Assembly: GCA_035470525.1 (NCBI GenBank)
Contig: DATIQT010000044.1
Span: 1 to 8,003, forward strand
DNA: 8,003 nucleotides
Direction: 5' to 3'
Source: CALXSC01 sp035470525
Lineage (GTDB): Bacteria; Pseudomonadota; Alphaproteobacteria; Rickettsiales; UBA1997
Shown: positions 1-5,303 of the stretch, piece after piece
Numbering within the stretch: the first letter of the stretch is position 1
Layout of the letters: the number at the start of each line of letters is the position of its first letter
Notes under the pieces: model-generated
Database searches by the model: none
What the model was told of the DNA's origin: nothing
The model's input: only the letters and a program-made list of their open reading frames with translations
Position numbers and translations under genes: made by a program

Positions 1-128
1 ATAAATTATCATATTAATTTAGCAAGAATTAAATCATAATAAATTAATCAAATTTTGAGTCTCTAAAATACTTTTTAGTAAATAAAGTCAATATAATCAA
101 ATATTGATTCAATTTTTTGAATTTTAAT

Positions 129-275
129 GGGACAGTAGTGCGAGGAACGAGCGGTTGGAAACAAGCATTTGAAGTGAAAATTGGAAAGCAAGTCCAAACC
201 GATGCAAGCGACTTGCGAAAGGTCAGGCATTTGCAATTAGTAGCTTGTCGTTTGGACACAGTTTCCTGAAGGAAT
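129..275. ncRNA. GC-rich island with nested inverted repeats; candidate structured RNA or small repeat element
   Basis: I count 68 G or C in 147 bases (46%), against 14% and 18% in the flanks, with abrupt edges. Inverted repeats nest inside it: GGAAAC 157-162 with GTTTCC 261-266; GTCCAAAC 192-199 with GTTTGGAC 250-257 (8 bp perfect); CAAGC 205-209 with GCTTG 243-247; TTGC 213-216 with GCAA 233-236. A competing stem, GCAAGTC 188-194 with GACTTGC 210-216, excludes part of that fold. In AT-rich genomes such islands are often structured RNAs, but a palindromic repeat element or the remnant of a transferred gene fits equally well. I do not recognise a family, and the strand is undetermined. Confidence 0.4.
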
Positions 276-373
276 TTTGTGGAAAAAATTATTATTTATC
301 ATATAAAACACTCATACTTATTGAAAAATCGTAAATTATTTATGCACTAGGTCTATTTCAAAAAATAAAGATG

Positions 374-401
374 TTGTGTTTTAATTTTGCAATTTTATTA
401 T
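374..401 (+). promoter_or_regulatory. Weak promoter candidate for the TPR-gmk operon
   Basis: TATTAT at 396-401 matches the -10 consensus at 5 of 6 positions. It lies 16 bp after TTGTGT (374-379), which matches the -35 consensus at only 3 of 6. Transcription would start near 408 and leave a leader of about 16 nt. In DNA this AT-rich such boxes arise often by chance. Confidence 0.22.
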
Positions 402-423
402 TAGAAAAAATGATATTTGATTT

Positions 424-2127
424 ATGAAAAATATTCTTACAAATAAGAAGTTTTATATTATATCAGCTATAATAATATTTTTGTTTATTATGTCTGGTGT
501 TTATTTATATGAAAAAATTTCTATTATTGGCAATTATTCAATATTAGAAAAGAAAATTATAACTAACTATTCAAAGAGCAAATTTATAAGAAAAATATTA
601 GATAATCAAGAGATATGTAATAAATCAAAGTTGGAAAAATATATTATTAATAATTATAATAATTTTTTGAAAATGAATTTTGATTTATCTGAATCTATAC
701 AAATATTTACAAAAATTTATGAAGAATCTAATAATACATTAATCAATCTTAAAAAAATAAAAGCTATTAGTGGTAACGATTATAGAGCTATTAATAGTAA
801 TATGAATAATTTGAATTTTGATAAAATTGACAATGTAATATTAAAAAAATATAATAATCAAACTTTAGCTGAAAAAAAATATTTTGAAGGTTTAATTGCT
901 GAATTAAGATTTGATAATAATCTTGCTGAAAAAAATTATTTAGAGGCTATAAAATTAAATCCTAATAATTTTAAATATTATAATGTTTTAGGTAATTTAT
1001 ATTATAATAAGTATGATTTTATAAAAGCTATTGAAGTTCTCGAAAATGGCAAAAATACTCCTGATTTTAATAATAGGAAGAAAAGAGAAGAAAAATTTTC
1101 ATTATTATTTGATCTTTCAAGAACATATCTAACTGTTAATAATTTAAATGAGGCATATAAAATTTATACTTATATTTCTATAAATGCAAAAGATAATAAT
1201 GATATTAAAAATGAGTATTTTGCTATATGTGGTTTAGCGGAAATTGAGATAAAACATGGGAATTATGAAATTGCTTTAGATTATTTAAAATATTCATTGA
1301 AGTTAGCTTCAAAATTAAATAGTACAGAGTATAAAATGCAAAGTTTAAATTTATTATCTAAAACATATTATAAGTATGGTGATTATAACAAAGGAAAAAA
1401 GAATGGGTTAAAAGCTATAAAATTAGCAAAGAGGATAGTTAATTTAGATATGATTGCTAAAGCTTCTTTTAATGTTTGTTTAAATTATGAATATTTAAAT
1501 AAAAAAGATTTAGCCATTATATATTGCAAACAATCTTTAGGAGTAAATGATGTTCTTGGAAATATCCTTGAAAGACCTGATTATTTTATAGCAAATGGTT
1601 ATATTACTTCGTTTTTTTCTGGCACTAGGAATTATGATAGTTCTTTATCATATTACACAAAAGCTTATGAAATATCCAAACAAAATGATTTAGAATTATT
1701 GGAAATTGAATCTATGTATGGTTTATCAGAATCCAATAATACGTTAGGAGATAAAGTTAAAGCTTTAAAATATTTAAATGATACTATTAACTTTAAAGAA
1801 AAACTTGGTATTTTTAAAGAAGCTTGTGATTTTTGTAAATATGGTGTTATTTATTGGGGGAAAAAAGATTATAAAAATGCTACTAATTATTATGAAGCAG
1901 GTTTAACTTTTGCTCTACAAAATGATAATAAAATTGCATTATCTTGTTTAGCTTCTCATCTGGCTTCTATTAATTTTGAATTAAAGAATTACAAGTTAGC
2001 TCTAAAATATTCTGATTTAGCATTAAGTGTAGATAAAAAAATATATAAATGTGGTCATCATTATATAAAATATCAATTAAATTGGGAAGAAAAAATTACT
2101 AAAGAAATGAATGGTGGTAAGAAATAA
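424..2127 (+). CDS. Membrane-anchored tetratricopeptide-repeat protein
   Basis: A 567-residue protein. A basic N-terminus (residues 1-9) is followed by one hydrophobic segment (about 11-29) with no lipobox Cys or obvious cleavage site, so it is probably a signal anchor with the rest outside the inner membrane. Residues about 150-540 are a run of TPR-like helical pairs, clearest at about 150-183, 184-216, 264-297, 304-337, 465-498 and 505-538; typical pieces are NLAEKNYLEAIKLNPNN and GDYNKGKKNGLKAIKLAK. Residues 30-145 are Asn/Lys/Ile-rich and unassigned. TPR arrays usually bind partner proteins, and no catalytic domain is visible. There is no clear Shine-Dalgarno before the ATG; this start puts the anchor directly at the N-terminus. 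It is the first gene of the operon and ends 3 nt before the DUF4349 gene, suggesting the two products act together. The specific function is unknown. Confidence 0.88.
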   Translation: MKNILTNKKFYIISAIIIFLFIMSGVYLYEKISIIGNYSILEKKIITNYSKSKFIRKILDNQEICNKSKLEKYIINNYNNFLKMNFDLSESIQIFTKIYEESNNTLINLKKIKAISGNDYRAINSNMNNLNFDKIDNVILKKYNNQTLAEKKYFEGLIAELRFDNNLAEKNYLEAIKLNPNNFKYYNVLGNLYYNKYDFIKAIEVLENGKNTPDFNNRKKREEKFSLLFDLSRTYLTVNNLNEAYKIYTYISINAKDNNDIKNEYFAICGLAEIEIKHGNYEIALDYLKYSLKLASKLNSTEYKMQSLNLLSKTYYKYGDYNKGKKNGLKAIKLAKRIVNLDMIAKASFNVCLNYEYLNKKDLAIIYCKQSLGVNDVLGNILERPDYFIANGYITSFFSGTRNYDSSLSYYTKAYEISKQNDLELLEIESMYGLSESNNTLGDKVKALKYLNDTINFKEKLGIFKEACDFCKYGVIYWGKKDYKNATNYYEAGLTFALQNDNKIALSCLASHLASINFELKNYKLALKYSDLALSVDKKIYKCGHHYIKYQLNWEEKITKEMNGGKK

Positions 2128-2130
2128 TAT

Positions 2131-2970
2131 ATGATAAAATACGGTAAAGAAATTAGTAAATTTAAAAATTTAATTATTATTATTGTTTTAATAATATTGT
2201 ATTTTTTTGTTAGTTCTAATAATAAAGAACAGATAGGTAGACCTATTGTTGCACCAAATAATGTAATGTTGAAAACATTTGTTAGTGAAGAATTAAAAGT
2301 TATTCAAGGTTACGGTTTAACTATAGAATTAAAAGATACTCGTGATATATATTCTTTAATTACTAAAAAAATAAAAAAAATTGGTGGTTTAATTGATAGT
2401 TTCAATTCTTATAATTATATAGGTAATGAATTAGCTTACAATTTTGTTTTAGAAATACCTAGTGATAAAGTGGTTGAAACTATAGATTGTTTTAAATCAC
2501 TAGGAGTCGTAAAGAGTGAAAATTCAAATGCTATTAATGTTTTTGAAAGATATTCAGATAATGAAAATAAATTAAAAAGCTTATATTCAAGAAGAGATAG
2601 ACTGAAAAAAATGATAGATGATAAAACTGGAAAAATATCTGATATTTTGGCTATTGATAAAGAATTAACTAATGTAAAATTTGAAATTGAGAGATTAGAA
2701 AATTTAAATAAAAAAATTGATAAAAATGTAGAATATTCAAAGTTGGAATTAAATATATTACCTAAAATCAAAGTTAATTTATTTAATAATTCTCAATGGC
2801 AAATTTCTACATCTTGGAACGAAGCCGTTAATAAATCTATAATTTTTGGACAGAAAATAATTGATTTTATCTTTGATATTGTAGCTTTATTGCCAATTAT
2901 TATATTAGTTTTTATATTAGTCTTTACAATTAGTAAAATTAAAAATATAATTTTAAGAAGGAAAAAATAG
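2131..2970 (+). CDS. DUF4349-family membrane protein with a coiled coil
   Basis: A 279-residue protein. Membrane segments lie at about 13-28 and 244-268, and both ends are basic (Lys-rich start, RRKK finish), so by the positive-inside rule the middle faces the periplasm. Residues about 55-210 follow the DUF4349 layout as I know it: a beta-rich part (GLTIELKDTRDI, then KKIGGLIDS), LEIPSDKV, the ERYSDNENKLKSLYSRRDRLKKM stretch in place of the usual T.xYxDxxxRLxN segment, a coiled coil at about 143-200 including IDKELTNVKFEIERLE, and a closing beta stretch (SKLELNIL). The family usually starts with a lipoprotein signal; here a plain hydrophobic anchor without a Cys replaces it. The molecular role of DUF4349 is unknown. 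The gene starts 3 nt after the TPR gene and ends 9 nt before gmk. The family call rests on pattern memory, not a profile search. Confidence 0.82.
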   Translation: MIKYGKEISKFKNLIIIIVLIILYFFVSSNNKEQIGRPIVAPNNVMLKTFVSEELKVIQGYGLTIELKDTRDIYSLITKKIKKIGGLIDSFNSYNYIGNELAYNFVLEIPSDKVVETIDCFKSLGVVKSENSNAINVFERYSDNENKLKSLYSRRDRLKKMIDDKTGKISDILAIDKELTNVKFEIERLENLNKKIDKNVEYSKLELNILPKIKVNLFNNSQWQISTSWNEAVNKSIIFGQKIIDFIFDIVALLPIIILVFILVFTISKIKNIILRRKK

Positions 2971-2974
2971 GGAG
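2970..2974 (+). promoter_or_regulatory. Shine-Dalgarno site of gmk
   Basis: GGGAG ends 5 nt before the gmk ATG, and its first G is the last base of the upstream TAG stop. It is the clearest ribosome binding site in the window and fixes the gmk start at 2980. Confidence 0.8.
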
Positions 2975-2979
2975 AAATT

Positions 2980-3609
2980 ATGTTACCTTATGAACATTTT
3001 TTAATTATTCTGTCTTCGCCATCAGGTACTGGTAAGACTACATTAGCAAAAATGTTGTTAGATAAATATAATAATATTAAATTATCAACATCAGCTACAA
3101 CTAGAAAACCAAGGAATGGAGAGATTGATGGTTTTCATTATTATTTTTTAAATCAGGAAGATTTTGATAAGAAAATAAAAAATAATGAATTTTTGGAATA
3201 TGCAGGTGTTTATGGAAGTTCTTATGGAACATTGAAAAGTCAAATTGAAGATAAATTCGATGAAGGAAATGATGTTTTACTAGATATAGATTGGCAAGGT
3301 AATTTATCTGTATCAAAAGAAATTAAAGATAAATCAAAAATTGTTAGAATTTTCTTATTGCCACCATCAGTTAGTGAGTTAGAAAACAGACTAAATTCAA
3401 GAGGAACTGACAGTAAAGAAGTAATTGAAAAAAGAATGGCTGATGCCAGAAATACTATGAGTCATTATAAAGAGTACGATTATGTAGTTGTAAATGATAG
3501 TTTAGAAGTAGCATTTGAAGAACTTTGCGGAATAATAGATTCAAAAAGATTAGAAAATGTTAAAAAGAATGAACTTGAGAAATTTGTCAAAGAATTAATG
3601 GAAGAATAA
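2980..3609 (+). CDS. gmk: Guanylate kinase
   Basis: Catalyses GMP + ATP to GDP + ADP in the cytoplasm, an essential step of GTP and dGTP supply. At 209 residues it has the usual length. The P-loop is SSPSGTGKTT (12-21). The GMP-binding part contains STSATTRKPR (36-45; the usual STSVTTR motif has Val where Ala39 stands), GEIDG (47-51), FLEYAGVYG (71-79) and YGT (82-84). DIDWQG (102-107) is the proteobacterial form of this motif. The lid has RLNSRGTDSKEVIEKRM (137-153) with the arginines that contact ATP, and VVND (170-173) follows. All key residues appear intact. The start is supported by a strong GGGAG site. The stop overlaps the next ATG by one base (TAATG), so translation is probably coupled. 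In many alphaproteobacteria gmk follows a yicC-family gene; here two membrane-protein genes stand in that place. Confidence 0.97.
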   Translation: MLPYEHFLIILSSPSGTGKTTLAKMLLDKYNNIKLSTSATTRKPRNGEIDGFHYYFLNQEDFDKKIKNNEFLEYAGVYGSSYGTLKSQIEDKFDEGNDVLLDIDWQGNLSVSKEIKDKSKIVRIFLLPPSVSELENRLNSRGTDSKEVIEKRMADARNTMSHYKEYDYVVVNDSLEVAFEELCGIIDSKRLENVKKNELEKFVKELMEE

Positions 3610-4433
3610 TGGATAAAAAATATATTTCTGTTATACTACCTTTTCTTAAAAAGGCAGGTAAATTAGCATTACAAAATCAAAGTTTAATAACTGGTTGTAA
3701 TAAATGTGATGGTTCTCTAGTTACAGAAACTGATTTAAAAATTAGTGCAATGTTTAAAGAAACCATAGAAAAAAAATTCAAAGGTCATTTTATTTTAGAC
3801 GAAGAAACTGCATTAAAAACAGAAAATTTAAAAGAAAAAACGTATAAAAGTGAATATGTTTGGGTTATAGATCCAATAGATGGGACTAAAGCTTATTTTC
3901 ACGGTTCTAATCTTTTCGCCACTTCTATTTCTTTATATAAAAATTTAAAACCAGTTTTTGCTGTAATATATTTACCTTATATGAATGAAATAATTTATAC
4001 ATATGAAAAATCTGTTTTTATAATTACAAATGCTTTCAAAAGAAACGAAACAAAACTTGAATTATTTTTTGAAAAAAATGAATTAAATAAAAATTCATTC
4101 ATTTATTTTTCAGTGAAGAACGCTAAGGAATATATAAAAGATTACAAATATACTTTTATAGATGGTTATTCCGCTTATATTTATGCTTTTGATGTATTCA
4201 AAAATGTAGCTCAAGGTGCATTCTTAAAAGATAATGTATCGATGTGGGACGTTTATGGTAGTCTTCCTATAGCCAAAAGACTTGGCATGGAGATTTATAA
4301 CATAAATGATGGTAGCAAATTAGAAAAATTAGATTTTGATTTATTTAAAGAAAATTTAAAAGCAAAAAATATATGGTTAATTTGCCACGAAAGTTATAAA
4401 AGTGAATTATTAGATATTATTATAAAGTCTTAA
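3609..4433 (+). CDS. Inositol monophosphatase-family phosphatase, CysQ-like
   Basis: A 274-residue member of the Mg2+-dependent, Li+-sensitive phosphatase superfamily (inositol monophosphatase, 3'(2'),5'-bisphosphate nucleotidase CysQ, histidinol-phosphatase). Motifs in order: CDGSLVTETD (33-42), the DEE metal-binding acid cluster (64-66, usually GEE), WVIDPIDGT (85-93) with metal ligands Asp88 and Asp91, and WDVYGSLPIAKRLG (213-226) with Asp214 replacing the usual WDxAA form. The core ligands are present, so the enzyme is probably active. The exact substrate cannot be read from the sequence: a CysQ role (pAp to AMP) is most likely, with inositol phosphate or histidinol phosphate as alternatives. 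Its ATG shares one base with the gmk stop. Its last 24 bp overlap the convergent gene on the other strand, and I see no hairpin terminator after the stop. Confidence 0.88.
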   Translation: MDKKYISVILPFLKKAGKLALQNQSLITGCNKCDGSLVTETDLKISAMFKETIEKKFKGHFILDEETALKTENLKEKTYKSEYVWVIDPIDGTKAYFHGSNLFATSISLYKNLKPVFAVIYLPYMNEIIYTYEKSVFIITNAFKRNETKLELFFEKNELNKNSFIYFSVKNAKEYIKDYKYTFIDGYSAYIYAFDVFKNVAQGAFLKDNVSMWDVYGSLPIAKRLGMEIYNINDGSKLEKLDFDLFKENLKAKNIWLICHESYKSELLDIIIKS

Positions 4434-5174
4434 ATCTTTTAATTTGTTTTTACTAATACTTAGTGATTTATAATGTTTGCGTGGTAAGTATTCTTTTCCT
4501 TTTTGTGATGAAGTTGTATTTTCATTAAAATTTAAATTTGTTGGATTAAATTCTTTACTATTTCTAAAACTACTAGTTTTTGGCAATATTGTAGTACTAC
4601 TTCTGATAATTTTGTTATGGGTACTAAGAGTTATTGGAGTTGGTTTAAGAACTTCTTGATAAGGATTTTCTGATTTTGTTAAATCAATTATCGTTTTACT
4701 ACCCATCTTTTTTATTAAAATAAAATCATCTATAGTAATGTTTTGACTTTGTTCTTCTTTTTCTTTATTTTCTAATATTGTTAATAGCTTTTTTGATATA
4801 TTTCTTTTATTATTTGTTTTTTTTATTTTAAAAGTTAAAGAATTATAAAGTTCTTTTTGTTCGTATGGATGATTAATTAAAATCTCTATCATATCTAGTA
4901 TACAATCATTTTTATTATAAATTATTTCATTTTCTTTTTTAATTAATTCTTGAGCTAATAAATTTGATGACAACATATAGCATTTATAAAAGAGGCTAAA
5001 ATGTACTATTTCTGGTTTTTTAAGCTTTTTATTTAATACTTTTACAACTTCTTCATCAAATATATTTATATTTCTTAAGTATTTAATGCTACCCATTTCC
5101 AAAAAATCTTTTATAGACTCTTCTATTAATTCTTTTTGTTTATCTACTATTTCTATTCCAGTTTTATTTTCCAT
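4410..5174 (-). CDS. Hypothetical protein with a basic, low-complexity C-terminal tail
   Basis: I do not recognise this 254-residue protein. It has no signal peptide, membrane segment or Cys/His metal motif. Residues about 1-135 look helical and charged (for example KQKELIEESIKDFLEMG and EEVVKVLNKKLKK). Residues about 170-254 are rich in Ser, Thr, Asn and Lys and probably disordered; the tail PRKHYKSLSISKNKLK is strongly basic and could contact nucleic acid or membrane. That it is a real gene is supported by its length in AT-rich DNA and a GAGAAG ribosome binding site 5 nt before the ATG. It is divergent from pheT and convergent with the gmk operon, overlapping the phosphatase gene by 24 bp. 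It may be a lineage-specific protein; function unknown. Confidence 0.75.
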   Translation of the reverse strand: MENKTGIEIVDKQKELIEESIKDFLEMGSIKYLRNINIFDEEVVKVLNKKLKKPEIVHFSLFYKCYMLSSNLLAQELIKKENEIIYNKNDCILDMIEILINHPYEQKELYNSLTFKIKKTNNKRNISKKLLTILENKEKEEQSQNITIDDFILIKKMGSKTIIDLTKSENPYQEVLKPTPITLSTHNKIIRSSTTILPKTSSFRNSKEFNPTNLNFNENTTSSQKGKEYLPRKHYKSLSISKNKLKDLRLYNNI

Positions 5175-5179
5175 TTGTT

Positions 5180-5185
5180 CTTCTC
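5180..5185 (-). promoter_or_regulatory. Shine-Dalgarno site of the minus-strand hypothetical gene
   Basis: Read on the minus strand, GAGAAG lies 5 nt before the ATG at 5174, which supports both the gene and this start. Confidence 0.6.
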
Positions 5186-5222
5186 ACTTTTATTAATTGT
5201 ATTATTAAATTAAATTATTTTA

Positions 5223-5250
5223 ATTATATTTCAAATATGAAATATCTTGA
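5223..5250 (-). promoter_or_regulatory. Candidate promoter of the minus-strand hypothetical gene
   Basis: On the minus strand TATAAT (5228-5223) is a perfect -10 box. The best -35 at 16 bp spacing is TCAAGA (5250-5245), only 3 of 6 matches. Transcription would start near 5216, giving a leader of about 42 nt that includes the GAGAAG site. A palindrome at 5226-5245 lies over the -10 box and spacer. Confidence 0.35.
5226..5245. promoter_or_regulatory. Perfect 8-4-8 palindrome, candidate operator
   Basis: ATATTTCA (5226-5233) and TGAAATAT (5238-5245) are exact reverse complements around AATA. The position between two divergent genes, covering the candidate minus-strand promoter and about 20 bp from the candidate pheT -35 box, is what one expects of a dimeric repressor site. 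AT-rich dyads do arise by chance. Confidence 0.35.
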
Positions 5251-5264
5251 TTAAAAAAAATAAA

Positions 5265-5292
5265 TTCATATCCTCTAATAAGAAAATATAAT
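5265..5292 (+). promoter_or_regulatory. Candidate pheT promoter giving a nearly leaderless mRNA
   Basis: TTCATA (5265-5270, 4 of 6 to the -35 consensus), a 16-bp spacer and a perfect TATAAT (5287-5292). The start of transcription would fall near 5299, only about 5 nt before the pheT ATG at 5304. That agrees with the absence of a Shine-Dalgarno site there. Confidence 0.42.
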
Positions 5293-5303
5293 TATTTGCT
5301 AAA

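Larger units (their letters stand above)
1..423. other. Intergenic region upstream of the TPR operon
   Basis: I see no convincing protein gene here. The flanks (1-128 and 276-423) are only 14% and 18% G+C by hand count, and hold only AT-rich sequence and a short dyad (CTAAAA at 63-68, TTTTAG at 73-78). The centre (129-275) is a GC-rich island listed separately. A minus-strand frame (44-259, GTG start) and a plus-strand frame (about 108-267) are both open through the island. That is expected where GC-rich sequence lacks stop codons by chance. Neither has a ribosome binding site or a recognisable domain. Confidence 0.7.

Noticed and set aside
44..259. Minus-strand open frame of 71 codons with a GTG start
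   Set aside because: It runs through the GC-rich island, where stops are rare by chance. It has no ribosome binding site or recognisable domain, and the plus strand is equally open at about 108-267. Its last third is plain AT-rich DNA.
1856..1866. G5A6 run and several A7-A8 tracts in the TPR gene as slippage or phase-variation sites
   Set aside because: The reading frame is intact on both sides and A tracts of this length are expected at this base composition. Nothing suggests programmed frameshifting.
4434..4470. Terminator for the gmk operon
   Set aside because: There are T-rich stretches but no stem of useful length, and the DNA is coding on the opposite strand.
4477..4659. Plus-strand open frame of 60 codons with a hydrophobic stretch, opposite the minus-strand hypothetical gene
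   Set aside because: It lies antisense to the Ser/Thr/Asn-rich tail of a better-supported gene. The hydrophobic run is what the complement of such codons produces, and no ribosome binding site precedes it.
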